Source of the DNA: Shinisaurus crocodilurus
Taxonomy: Eukaryota; Chordata; Lepidosauria; Squamata; Shinisauridae
DNA length: 64,000 bases
NCBI GenBank assembly: GCA_021292165.1
Contig: CM037878.1
Location: 292,750,971 to 292,814,970, forward strand
Direction of reading: 5' to 3'
Shown here one piece after another: positions 48,604-59,965 of the stretch. Within the stretch, counting starts at the first letter, position 1; the number at the start of each line of letters is the position of its first letter. The notes beneath the pieces are model-generated. The model worked only from the letters and a program-made list of their open reading frames with translations. It did no database searches and was not told the DNA's origin. The translations under genes were made by a program, and so were the position numbers.

Positions 48604-50724
48604 GTGAGTTCATAGGCACGGGTGGGTGGGCCAGTCCCACCCCCCGCACCCCGCTTACCCAAGCCTGGCTGTGTAAAGAAGCCCCCCTCTTCATTTTAGC
48701 CCTAACAACCTCTGCTCCCTTGAAGCCTGCTGCAAGAGTACCTGTCAGAGAGGCGATATACTATATAAATCCTGCTAGCTGCGCTTGCTTGTGTTGCCAG
48801 TACCAGAAATAGGAGACAGGATCTTGCCTTGTCGGCCGCCGCCGCGGCGTGTGCTGTTGAAAATCGAGCGTATATAAATAAGCGGCGGAGGGGGGGAATG
48901 TTTTACGGAAATCCGTGTCTTTCTCCTTTGCAGGGTGGGTGCATTTTGTTAGGATGCCAAAAATGCCATTCTTGAGTGTGTTTTGTGTGTGTGCGCGCAT
49001 TGAGTAGTGTTTTGTGGGTGGTTTCCCTTTCTACTGTTTGGCAAAAAAAATAGTCAACAGTATTGTGAAAGATTGCCATTAGTGTCCATTGAACCGTTAT
49101 GTGCACATTATTTTTTAAATAAAAAAAGGTGCTTGTCGTCTTCTGTGGGCTTGAAGGAAAAATGAATGCTTATTCTTCTTCCTTGCTCCCAAAGAGATGC
49201 TACTCCCTTGTTTCATCACCATGTACTGCTATCCAGAAGCAGCAGTGCTTAATAAACATTGACGCTATGTAGCAGAATGACTCATCCCATCTATGTAGTA
49301 AGTATATGTTGTTGAAGGAGAGTGTCTCAGGGAGCTGGATGTTTTGCATTTTCCTGCCTTAAAATGTATATTTTCAGCAAGGGGCAGCCCTGCTATTTTG
49401 ATTTTATTTTGCCTTTGCAGTAGAATACCAAGAATAAGCCTAAGCTACTTGCTTGGAAGAGCTGCTTTGGTTTAAGCTTCTCATAAGTTCCTTTGACTAC
49501 CCATTCCAAGAAAAATATGAAACCTCAAAGCACAATTTGTTTGCAAGCTACAGTTTTGTGTTTTGTCTTAAAAGCACTTCCCTTTTTTAATCTTTGCTAC
49601 GTGTTTGCTCCTTCTGGGAAGTTATTTCAATCTGGCATCAATTTGTTTTTGTACCTGGTTATCAGTAGTCTGTATGTGTTTTCGCCAATAACATCAGATC
49701 TGGTTCCCTGATGTCTTGTTTCAAGTTTCTCCCCCAGCCTCCATTCCTTGATGATGTCATAGGGAATCTTACTAGCATTGAGGAGAGAGAACCTTGTGTA
49801 GTAGTGCAAGGTGAGAGCTGTGTGAAAGACCACAATCTGTAATTTGGAATTGACAAGCGTGATCTCCGGAGTTCTCACTCAATGAAATGGTTCTGTGTAA
49901 AACAGTGCTTGTTTGTTTTTATTATTTTTTAAGCACAAAACCAAACAGAAGCAAATATTAAAAGACAAGTTAGGACCTGGGAGGTGGGACTATGAATGAA
50001 TTTCCCCCACTAAGGAAGGAGGACATTTTGGTGTCTTTCCTTTCAAATCCGCTCCAGAGGCAGCATATACTTTAATACACATTGGCAATTTTGCCTAACT
50101 GCTTTTGGTGGTAGTGGACAGGCCTGATGCATCAGTATGCATTAAAACTACTCTTTAAAATGGATTTAAAAGAGAACATTCAATGCAACGCATAAAAGAC
50201 CATTAATGTATTCTGCTGCTGCCAGTTACAGTGAATTTAAATGTTTAGATGGCTGGGCGTTCTTGTAGTGAGAAGGAGGCTTTTCCATACTGTAAAAAGA
50301 AATGCTCTTGCAGAACAGCATTACAGAATTACATGTATTATGGTGTTTACATTCTTCCATTTCCAGCAGAGAGCATTGGTTGGTGATGTAGATGGCATAC
50401 TCTACATGGGCCATTGCTTAATTTTGTTTCCTTCGTTAATGTTGGATTTTGCATAGAGACAGGCAGCACCTGAGCCCCCGCGCACATAAAAACAAAATGA
50501 ATTGTCCCTGAGTTCTGCAGCTCTTTATGTTAACAATGAACATGCATCAATATTGCATTATCTGTGTAGCTTGCTGACATTGCAGATTGGCTTATGGGCT
50601 ATTTTAGTCTGCAGCTGCCTCTGGGGTGGGCTGTAGGGAATGATTAATAAATGTATGCCACCAATTGTAGAGGAGAGGGGGAAACATCGCCTGCATTTGG
50701 GATGCGATGGATGATGCTGGGAGG

Positions 50725-50835
50725 AGCAATCATTCAGTAGCAGAGTGCGTGGTTTGCATGCAGCAGCTTCCAGGTGATGAGAGAGACTTCTGCCTGAGAC
50801 CCTGGAGAGATGCCACTGTCAGGGTAGTCAATTCT
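50725..50835 (+). mobile_element. tRNA-derived SINE
   Basis: CAGTAGCAGAGTGCGTGGTT and TTGCATGCAGCAGCTTCCAG, then TCTGCCTGAGACCCTGGAGA. Head and body are diverged from 33425-33612. Confidence 0.65.
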
Positions 50836-51327
50836 GGGCAGGATGGACAAATACGGTGTTTCTAGTCAATGATTTATTGATGCAATTAGCTTGCTTCGTT
50901 CATGGAATTTTATGGAGGGGGCTCCAGATGTCATCGTCTTCAATTTGTAGGCCCCCCCCCCGTGTTTCTCCTCCACTTCTTCCATCCTTTTTTTCCCCAC
51001 CAGAAAAAAATCTAGAAAGGAAGGAATAGCTGTACAATTCCTTTCCGTTGGTGGCTGTAGGAGCCCTTCATTTGGAACGACCAATAGTCTGAACTGGAAT
51101 AACACAGCTTCCTATGCTCCACAGAGTGTAATTGCCCAGGTTCTGAATTTACTTGAAATACAGGAAATCAGAAACAGCTAGATTAACAACCCAATTTAAA
51201 TTGAAGTACTTCTGCTTAATTGGGCTTTGGATGCAGCTGTATAACTAGGTGACTGACTCCAGTATAATCAGGAGACCCACACAGGCTCTTTGACATTTCT
51301 CATGCTTGCTCGTAGAGGTTTAAACTA

Positions 51328-51450
51328 GGGCAGGGGTGGGCAACTTGCAGCCCTCCAGATGTTTGGCCTGCAACTTCCATAATCCCTTATCATTGGCTAT
51401 GCTGGCTAGGGCCGAAGGCAGCTGTAGGCCAGAAGATTTGGAGGTTCACA
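51328..51450. mobile_element. hAT-type MITE, CAGGGGTGGGCAAC family
   Basis: CAGGGGTGGGCAACTTGCAG and CCCTCCAGATGTTTGGCCTG with an inverted second half GCTGTAGGCCAGAAGATTTG. The right end is decayed. A scrap of the same start is at 9699. Confidence 0.6.
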
Positions 51451-51821
51451 GGTCCCCCTCCCCTCAACTAGGATATTTATTTATTTTATTTGTACCCTGC
51501 CTTTCTACCAAGAAAAATGGCACTCAAGGCGGTATTGCATGATAATGGGCAGAGCAGTCCTCGGGCGTGGAATGAAATGACGCATCTACCCTATTCCTAA
51601 ACTCCCCCCCCCCCCAGCCAGTGGATCTGGGGGTTAAGATTGTGTTGTAATAATGCATATGGATAGATGTAAAATTCCTTTCTGTATTCTTTGTAGTCTT
51701 GTTCTAGAAGCAGTTGAAGGTATGTAAATGAAACTAGTGTGAATATTTCTAGAGGTATACTAGTTCCAAATAGAGGAATTGATTTTTTCTTAGCCAGGAT
51801 TTAGATCTTGTTTTGGCTAAA

Positions 51822-51870
<49 letters not shown>
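51822..51870. repeat. (TG)n(TA)n microsatellite
   Basis: TG units followed by TA units. Confidence 0.96.
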
Positions 51871-51871
<1 letters not shown>

Positions 51872-52434
51872 CCCTGAGAGATCACTGCTGCTTTACTATC
51901 CTTTGTTTGTTGACAACTTTTTTGACAATCTTTCAGATATTACCTGGAATTAGATAAACTTCTGTTTTAACATTTTCAGACTAGTTTTCATTTTCTGCTA
52001 TTCCAATATGCTGCCAAAATTACGTGGAATGCGTGTTCTTCATGTGCAGTTTGACTTCAAGGCGATGGACTTAAGTCAGGAACAAAGGGCCTCCTGCTGT
52101 TTGAATGCTGCAGTTCCCACAGAAGGTCCTGAGAAATGAGAAGCCTCCCCGTTCTGCTAGGCTGGGAAGCAACCCTGGAAGCAGGCCATTGAACACTGCT
52201 GCTGCTTAGCTTGGTTTCCTCTGATGTCGCGTGAACCCCCTTTGCTTGGTGGGTGGCTCTCACAATTTGTCTTAACTCTGGTCTGTGGTGATAGGAATAT
52301 GCAGTCCCTATCTTCTATACATTAGATCTGTGCAACCTAATGGTGTCTGTTTGCAGGTATGATGGAAAAACTCCCAGGGCCTTGATGTCTATGATTTTGG
52401 GATGAAATGTACTAATAGAGACAACTGTCTAGGC

Positions 52435-52530
52435 CAGTGTTCTCCAACCTTGGGTCCCCAGTACGCTGGCTGAGGCATGCTGGGAGTTGTAGGCCAAAAA
52501 CATTTGGGGACCCAAGGTTGGAGAACACTG
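52435..52530. mobile_element. Palindromic hAT MITE, internally deleted
   Basis: 96 bp with perfect duplication GTCTAGGC (52427-52434, 52531-52538). The left arm lacks the GATGTTTTTGGCC part, so the two arms are unequal. Confidence 0.92.
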
Positions 52531-52984
52531 GTCTAGGCAGAAGGACAAGTTCATATCATTCCTCAAAGGGGAAAAATATAAAAGAAAACTTGTTCAAACA
52601 TAGTCTCCTTGAGATAACGTGAGTTAATGGTTGTTGAGACATTTCCTTTCTTGTGATTTTTAAACTGGCCTAGCTGGAAAAGTTTTCCATTGACTAGAGT
52701 CTGGCATAAGAGACGTTGCATTGTACATTTGTGTGTTTAAATTGGAAAACTTTTATGCTTGAATACGGATGTCTGACGGCCACTTGCTGTTGCCAACTGA
52801 TGCCTAATTCAAGCAAAATGCCAGTCTGCTGAGGGATTCGGTAGTAGAACAGTAAATGGAATGACCTTGCCTACTTTCTGTTTGGCATTCAACTCTCAAG
52901 AATGAGAATCAAGCTCTGTGCTAGTGTTTGAAAACCTAGAACTGGGGAAAGAAGAGTTTTCAACACTATTGCGGGGCAGAGTTT

Positions 52985-53115
52985 ATTATTTACTGGCACC
53001 CTCCAGATGTGCTGGACTGCAACTTCCATAATTCCCAATGACCATGCTGGCTGGGAATTATGGGATTTGCTGCCCAGCATATCTGGAGGGTGGCCGCTTG
53101 GGGAAGGCTGTACCA
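52985..53115. mobile_element. Inverted-repeat element, AGCCTTCCCCAAC family
   Basis: GGCACCCTCCAGATGTGCTG and CATATCTGGAGGGTGGCCGC with the end TTGGGGAAGGCTG. The centre is GACCATGCTGGCTGGGAATT. Confidence 0.72.
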
Positions 53116-53872
53116 CAAGCAGCTGACTAATGAGTTTCCCAGGTACTTGGAGCCAGTCTAGAAACACTGGTTTTCAGGGCTAAACTAGACGTGCTGTTGT
53201 TCATATCTTCAGCCCTTGACTGGTTGGTATTTTTCTTTTAAATAAATAGCTGATGTGGGCCGCTTTCAAACTGGTCAGGGAATCTGGAGGAAGGGAGTTG
53301 TCTTTAACCCTTCGCCCATGCCACTGTCCACATTGGGGGCGGGGGCAGGCACGCACGCCGGCTTTCTGCAACAAATTGCTATCTCATCTGTGGATGTAGA
53401 GAGCATTATTTGTGTTGAGAGAAGTAGGATGAATACTTATAGTGACTGCAATAGGGTGGAAGCATTAATCAGGCATTTAATTTGGAAAATATTAGGTTGT
53501 ATATTTCACTGAATAGTTTTCCTATTGCACATCTGAATGTAGTAGCAAATGTCAATGTGTTTAATTTTGGTTGGTGACAGGATGAAAAAGAATAATATAT
53601 GCGCAATCATATGCATGCTTATCAGGGAACAAGCCCTGTTAAATACAGTGAGATTTATTATTTATAGCAGGTTGATTGCCCATGATGCTTTACAGAGTAA
53701 GATAAGCAAAAGACTGTAAGTCTCCGAGCTAGTCCCAAGGTAAGTGGTCTTATTATGTTTGTGGTTATTTGGGCAGCTCAAGTGACTTTCACACTTGTCA
53801 GAAAAATCCCGTTACCTCCCTAGTAAGAACTGTTTCAGGCCTGGTTCTTGATGTGAAGAATGTAGTTCATGT

Positions 53873-54832
53873 GCATCATCATCATCAGGCGATCACTCGT
53901 GACCGAGTAAGATTGTCTTCCGGGGATAAAAGGAGGAAATTCTAAAGAAGATTGTGTAGACTCTAGCGATGGGTCCGTAAGTGACTGTGGAGGCCAATTC
54001 TAGATCCACACAGCTTCCCACAGTGAGGACACAGGTTACCAGATAGAAGATGGTCCTGTAAAGGATTCATTTGACGTGCTTTTCGCTTAGCACGTTTCTC
54101 CCTTTCACCTTGCACTCGGGCTTCTTCAAAGTCCATGGAACCTTTGTGAAAGGCCAACCTCCATTTAGATCGTTCATGGGCCAGAGCTTCCCAGTTTTCG
54201 ATGTTTATATTGCATTTTTTTAGATTAGCCTTATGAACATCTTTAAACCTCTTATATTGACCACCGATATTCCGCTTTCCATCCTTGAGTTGGGAGTAAA
54301 GTAACTGCTTTGGGAGGCGGCAGTCAGGCATTCGAACAACATGACCGGTCCACTGAAGTTGGCGTTGAAGGATCATTTTTTCAATGCTAGTAGTCTTTGC
54401 TTCTTCCAGTACACTGACATTTGTTCGCCTATCTTCCCAAGTAATTTGCAGGATTTTCCGGAGGCAACGTTGATGAAACCTTTCAAGGAGGTGGAAGTGA
54501 CGTTTATAGATAGTCCATGTTTCGCAGGCATACAATAAAGTTGGTAATACAATGGCTTCATAAACCAGTGTTTTGGTCTTCTTACAAATATCCCGATCCT
54601 CGAACACTCTATGTTTCATTCGAGAAAATGCGGCACTTGCGGAGCTCAGACGATGCTGGATTTCACTGTCGATGTTAGCTGTAACAGAAAGATAGCTGCC
54701 AAGATAGAGAAAATGATCGACATTTTCCAGTATTGTCCCGCCAAGCTGGATAGATGGCATCACCAAAGGGTTGGCTTGCACTTGCTGATGAAGCACTTTG
54801 GTTTTTTTGATGTTAAGTGAGAGTCATGTGTT
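53873..54832 (-). mobile_element. RTE/I-like LINE with terminal zinc finger, copy E (longest open frame)
   Basis: A 277-codon minus-strand frame (54796-53963) runs unbroken from QVQANPLVMPSIQLGGTILE through [51 protein letters not shown] and a basic stretch to the C2H2 finger [20 protein letters not shown]. Spacing is C-x2-C-x12-H-x3-H. The catalytic reverse transcriptase and endonuclease parts are missing by 5' truncation. The tail is (GAT)n. Clade is uncertain. Confidence 0.9.
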
Positions 54833-55012
54833 AAGTGAGAGAATAAGTATGTCATGTGCATACTTATTCTAGCAAGCCAAAGTTAATTAACAGACTGTAG
54901 GTTTCTTTTCATAAACTCCCTGCAGCGTGGTTTAAGTGATCCTCTGTTGTATCTTTGACATGCTGATTTCTGTTCCAGTGACTGATTCAGGTCAGCAACC
55001 CATTAATAGGTC

Positions 55013-55104
55013 ATCATCATCATTATCATCAGGCGATCACTCCTGAGCGAGTAAGATTGTCTTCCAGGATAAAAGGAGGAAATTCTAAAGAAGATTGTGT
55101 AGAC
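55013..55104 (-). mobile_element. RTE/I-like LINE copy F, first part
   Basis: 3' tail CATCATCATTATCATCAGGC and UTR up to GTGTAGAC, where a hAT element is inserted. The body continues at 55967-56021. Confidence 0.85.
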
Positions 55105-55966
55105 CAGTGATGGCGAACCTTTTTGAGCCCGAGTGCCCAAACTGCAACACAAAACCAACTTATTTATTTCAAAGTGCCAACACTACAATTAAACCTGAAT
55201 ACCGAGGTTTTAGTTTTAGAAAAACAACTCATACAGTTGTCCGAACTAATTAACATCTTTTGTCTTAAAAGAAAAACACAATAACAGAGCTTTCAATGAT
55301 ACAGTTTTTTGTTGAAAAAAAAATCAACTCAAAAAATTATTATAGTACTACATTGTACACATAGCCTGAAGGGAATTTATACAAACTTTTTAAATAATTA
55401 GGCACATGTATTTTTGGATAAAGGATTCTCAACTTGTAATATGATTATATGCCAGACTGAAATTGTATGGGGCAAGCTTTACCCCGGGTCCTTTCCCTGC
55501 TTCTACAGGTGTCAGATTAGTAAAAGTAAAAGTCAAGCTGTACTAGGATGAACAAGATAAACAAGAAAACTAAACGTGCTTAACACATTTTAAACACTTT
55601 ATGTCTTGGACTGCAAACACTGCATTAGGTAAAAGTTTGCATTGGGCATGCTTTTGTACAATTAATGTGATTTTTGCTATTGCATGCATGCTGATAATTT
55701 GTCAAACCTTGGGCTTTACATCCAAGCCATGCTCTGTGCATCATTCTTCAAAATCTTTTAAATGTGATAACAATGTAGAAAAGAATTCTGTAACAGGAAT
55801 TCTATAATAAAATCATTCTGTTCCACACTGTGAGAAAGAACAAGATCATTAGTGTTTTGCAGAAGGGGACGGTCTTTTTGCGATCTGGTGACCAATGACT
55901 CGAGTGCCCACAGAGAGGTCCCTGCGTGCCAGCTGTGGCACCCGTGCCATAGGTTCGCCATCACTG
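55105..55966. mobile_element. hAT element, 862 bp, CAGTGATGGCGAACCT ends
   Basis: 16-bp perfect inverted ends CAGTGATGGCGAACCT and an exact 8-bp duplication GTGTAGAC (55097-55104, 55967-55974). Subterminal words (GAGCCCGAGTGCCCA and TGGCACCCGTGCCATAGG) resemble known vertebrate hAT families of this end type. No transposase frame remains. Confidence 0.95.
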
Positions 55967-56021
55967 GTGTAGACTCTAGGGATGGGTCCGTAAGTGACTG
56001 TGGAGGCCAATTCTAGATCTG
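55967..56021 (-). mobile_element. RTE/I-like LINE copy F, second part
   Basis: GTGTAGACTCTAGGGATGGG to GGAGGCCAATTCTAGATC, resuming after the hAT element. Confidence 0.82.
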
Positions 56022-56674
56022 AATGCACTTCACCATGTGCAGCTGTCTTTTGCAGTGCTTGACTGCTGCCATAATTTTCTGTAGCCATAAAGATAGCAAA
56101 AACGCTCTCTTGGAAGTTCGTGCTGGCAAAATCTTTTGTCATATTTAATAAACCATAGTTGGGAGGAGGTGAACCTTATTTACGGTACATCTAATTCTTG
56201 GACGTATACGTTTATGGATAATTGGGCAAAGGTGTCTGAGCCAATAAGTCATGGGCACTCTGTTTAGACCTTTGGGGAACTGGGGTTGTATTTCTGGGTG
56301 CAAAGAAATTCTAGTCATTACAGGGTTGCCACTTTCTGAAAAGTCAGGGAAAGGGAAATTGGTCCGAAGTCAGGGAAATTGTGATTAAAATATATTCAAG
56401 CAGTGGATTTTTGACTTGCTGCTGCAAGAGCACGATCTGTTCTGGTGGCAACTGGAATAGAGAAGTCGCAGAATACAAGTAAAACTTAATGATGCCGTTT
56501 TGCAGCTCCACCTTTTTCTCAGCTCCACCCCCAGCAACCAGCCTAATGTGTTTGTTGAGCTCTGTCCCTGCATGATTTCCAAAGTCTGCCTGTAGCATTT
56601 GCAAAGCAAGGCTAGTTTAAACAATATACAAACTTTAAACATCTGTTTTTTCATCCCTACCTTCCTAATCATCT

Positions 56675-57195
56675 GCTCCTATCAGTGGTTCATGCCTTGG
56701 TCTCCTCTTGCCTAGACTATTGTAATGCGCTCTACGTGGGGTTACCCTGGAAGATGGTTTGGAAGTTGCAGCTGGTACAGAATGCAGCAGCTCGCCTGGT
56801 TGAAGGCTGCCACCGGCGTGATCACATCACTCCAGCGCTCAAAGAGTTGCACTGGCTACCAGTTGTTTGCCGAGCCGAATTCAAAGTGTTGGCGTTGACC
56901 TTTAAAACCCTGTATGGCTCCGGTCCAGTTTATCTCAAGGAGCGCCTCCCACTCAACAAGATCTGCCACGGACGGCCTTCTCCCTGTCCCATCAGCCAGA
57001 GAAACCAGGCTGGTGGGGACTAGGAGGAGGGCCTTTTCTGTGGCAGCCCCCAATTTATGGAACTCTCTCCCCAGTGACCTCCGCCATGCCCCTTCCTTGA
57101 TTAGCTTCCGCTGTGCTTTAAAAACGTGGCTTTTCAGGCGGGAATGTGGGGTGGGTTAGGATTTTTAAGTTTTGTACTTTTTAAAATGGTGTTTT

Positions 57196-57235
<40 letters not shown>

Positions 57236-57335
57236 CCCCCCCCCTTCTTGTATTTTATTGGATTGTACATCGCTCAGTGTCCGGTTGTCTGGCCAGATTT
57301 ATTTATTCATAAATAAATAAATAAATATAAAGATG
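56675..57335 (+). mobile_element. L2-like LINE, reverse transcriptase C-terminus and tail
   Basis: The frame reads SCLDYCNALYVGLPWKMVWK, LQLVQNAAARLVEGCHRRDH, ITPALKELHWLPVVCRAEFK, then after a frameshift [20 protein letters not shown] and [11 protein letters not shown]. This is the standard C-terminal part of L2/CR1-group reverse transcriptases. A (GT)n run at 57201-57233 and an (AAAT)n tail follow. Confidence 0.88.
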
Positions 57336-57374
57336 AGCATGGTTTTGGGTCATGCTTGTGTATGGAATGCTAGG

Positions 57375-57600
57375 GATGTAACCGCTCGCCTCAAGCAGGC
57401 ATAGCGGGCTGAAATCGGCCCCGCTCACGCCCGCCCGAAGCAAACGGGCCTTACCGGGTCCCGGGCCCTGCTTGCCAGTCTGTGCCGCGCCGGCCGCAAC
57501 GATCCCGTTGCGTCACTTCCAGCTGGCCAGAAGTGACGCGACGAGACCCTGCGCCGGTGCGCTGGTTCCCCGCACTGCGGCTTTTCCGTAGAAACCAGGA
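57375..57600. mobile_element. GC-rich foldback element, possible copy 3
   Basis: GTTGCGTCACTTCCAGCTGG faces CCAGAAGTGACGCGACGAG, giving a central palindrome. GGCTTTTCCGTAGAAACC resembles the arms of the copies at 1960 and 10690. Confidence 0.5.
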
Positions 57601-58499
57601 CAACAGGGCCTTACTTTGACAAATATCTTTGCAGTTGAGACTTGTGTAGTTGTAGAGTGGAACATTTCATTAAGCCTTGCATTAATGCAACACGACCTAT
57701 TCATTTTTTAACTTGTGGTTATATTTGAATGGTGGTCAGGGAAATTGACAAATGTTGGTCAGGGAAAGTCAGGGAAATGAAAAATAAAATTTTAGTGGCA
57801 ACCCTGCATTAGTTCTTAGAAAAACAAAGGAAACTTGATCTGAGATTATAGGATTGCCCACTGAACCTGCATAGTAATAGCACAATCCTTCTGATTGTTG
57901 GTTCTTAGAAACACAAAGGAAATACCATTGATTTGAGATTTTAGGAATCTCATCAGGATTGTTCTCCAGTAGAGCTGGGATCAGCTCCTATATCAGGTTT
58001 ATGATTCTACACCTACTATGGAAACTTTCTAGGAAATGGAAAAATATAGGTCCACCTCATCTTTACCAGGCCCTTACTTCTCAATGATCCTTGGAATTTT
58101 GAGGTAAATAGATCACTTACCAATTTTAAATATAAATAAAAATGAACAATTAATGTGAAGTTCACCATTTCACATATCTAATTGATCAAACAATTGTGCA
58201 TAACCACAGTATGCTCTTCTGTGTTAAAAAGAGAGATTTGAACGGATGCCTTTCAAACTGCACTGAAAGACCTCCCCTGTTACTGTCTGATTTTGTGGGT
58301 CCAATTATTTCAGACCAGAGAAGGTGCAGCTCTGGGGAAAAGGGTATGGAAGACCTGGCGTAGAAATAAAGTGTGTGCGTGGCTGGGGAAGTAGCAGCAG
58401 CAACACAGGGAGGCAACATCCAAGCTGGTATATTCAGTGAAGCTTCCAGCATTAGGAGCAGGGATGCAGAAGGAGCAGTCAGCGAATATGGACACAATG

Positions 58500-58985
58500 G
58501 CCGGGTTCGCATGATCAGCGGGGAAACGAAGCCACCATGGCTTCTTTTCCCTGCCCCGCATGTGCCGGTTGTGCTTTGCACAAATTGCATAATTATCCAC
58601 GCGGTGTGCAGCTTCCTGTGTCATCCGAGCCTGGCGAGGTTCGCAGCGGGGGGCGGCTTCAAACTCACCCGAGAACCCTACAACAAACATGGGGTTGGGG
58701 TGGTTTTGATGCCACCCCGCTGTGCACCTCGCCAGGTCCGGACAACATGGGAAGTCGCGTGCTGCGAGGGTAATTAGGCAAGTCGTGCAGTGCACCGCTG
58801 GGACTTGCGGGGCGGGGCAATGAAGTCACGTGGCTTCTTTCCCCCACTGATAATGTGAACCTGGTCAGTGACTGGGTTCGTACAGCATGGTAAACCATGG
58901 TGGCTTATAAGCCACGATTGTTTCAGAGTGGCTTGTCCTGTTGTCTGAACCCAGCAGCATGGTTTGTTAACCATGCACAGGCCAA
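58500..58985. mobile_element. Two adjacent inverted-repeat elements with CGGGTTCGCA/CTGGGTTCGT ends
   Basis: 58500-58865 has GCCGGGTTCGCATGATCAGC and GATAATGTGAACCTGGTC as loose inverted ends, with GGAAACGAAGCCACCATGGC opposite GAAGTCACGTGGCTTCTTTC. 58868-58985 begins CTGGGTTCGTACAGCATGGT and ends with TGTCTGAACCCAGC, a short relative of the 16850 family. Confidence 0.55.
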
Positions 58986-59159
58986 ATTAATGTATGTTAA
59001 TGATTTTTATTTTGGGAATGCATGCTGCTTTAGGTAATTGATGAAAATCAAGAAAAGGTTGTGGGTAAAAAATCATTAAAGGCACTTTGCTGGGCTATTT
59101 TCAGTCATAATTTGAGTTGCCTTCACTTTAAGCAATCCATCCTGTTCCCCTCAGTATTG

Positions 59160-59700
59160 CACCATTCTGTATATCTGCACAATTTGTCTTGTTATAAAAT
59201 CAGCACTTACTGCTCTTAGATGTGAGGTGCGGTCCAGGCCACTTTCATGACTCTCTTCATCCTGCAATTCTTCCTTCCTAGTATTACTTCCAAGACTGAT
59301 TTCCGGGACTCCCTGAGTTCCTGTAGGGATTGACTACTGCAATGCACTGTATGTGGGACTGCCTGTTTAAAACAGTTTGGATATTTCAGCTGGCGTAGAA
59401 TGCTGCAGCCTGTCTTCTGGCAGGTGTGGGAAGATGGGATCATATTCAACCAACCCTGCAGTGGCAGGCAGCTGCTCTGGCTTCGAGTTATCAACCAGGG
59501 TCAATTCACAGTGCTGCTGTTGACCTTTAAAGCCCTTTACGATCTCGTACCTGCCTTTCCTTCTTTCCCTCTTTAAGATCCGGGTCCAGCTCCCACTCAA
59601 GGTTACCTAATCAAGGGATATTAGAATAGTGCTAGTGAGGGATAGGGCTCTTTTTGGGATCATGGCCCCAAGGCTGAAGAATGAGTTGCCAGAGGATGTA
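59160..59700 (+). mobile_element. L2-like LINE fragment, decayed
   Basis: GGGATTGACTACTGCAATGC, CTGTATGTGGGACTGCCTG and TTGACCTTTAAAGCCCTTTA match DYCNALYVGLP and LTFKAL of the 56675 copy, with several frame breaks. Confidence 0.7.
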
Positions 59701-59865
59701 TGTTAGTGTGTTGTCTCGTTGGTTCTTAGAAACGCAAAGGGAACTTGTTCCTTCAGGTTTGGGGGCTTGGGCTGGTGCTATTGTGTTATTAGTGAATAAT
59801 ATATTTTGTTTGGAGGTGGTAGTTTGCATCTTTTACCATTTTATATTTATCTGAGTGTAATTGTT

Positions 59866-59965
59866 CATAGAGTCATGGGATTGGAAGGGTTCCTGGAGGG
59901 CATCTAGTCCAGCCCCCTGCTCAGTGTAGGATCTCCAGTTGTGAACAACCTCAAATAAATCTGGA
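59866..59965 (-). mobile_element. CR1 3' terminus
   Basis: TCATAGAGTCATGGGATTGG and GCATCTAGTCCAGCCCCCTG. Confidence 0.75.

Larger units (their letters stand above)
47465..48640 (+). promoter_or_regulatory. CpG island promoter of PGM2L1
   Basis: The stretch is very rich in G, C and CpG, with GGGCGGGG boxes at about 47700-47770, in contrast to AT-rich flanks. It runs from just beyond a Tigger-like element into exon 1. No TATA box is seen upstream of the ATG, as expected for a CpG promoter. Purine/pyrimidine tracts and GT repeats (47928-47974) break it up. Transcription start sites cannot be placed by eye. Confidence 0.75.
56321..57806. mobile_element. Composite element with CAGGGTTGCCACT ends and 5-bp flank repeat
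   Basis: 13-bp perfect inverted ends CAGGGTTGCCACT/AGTGGCAACCCTG with CATTA on both outer sides (56316-56320, 57807-57811). GTCAGGGAAA words occur inside both ends in direct orientation. An L2-like LINE (56675-57335) and a GC-rich block (57375-57600) sit inside. Confidence 0.65.
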
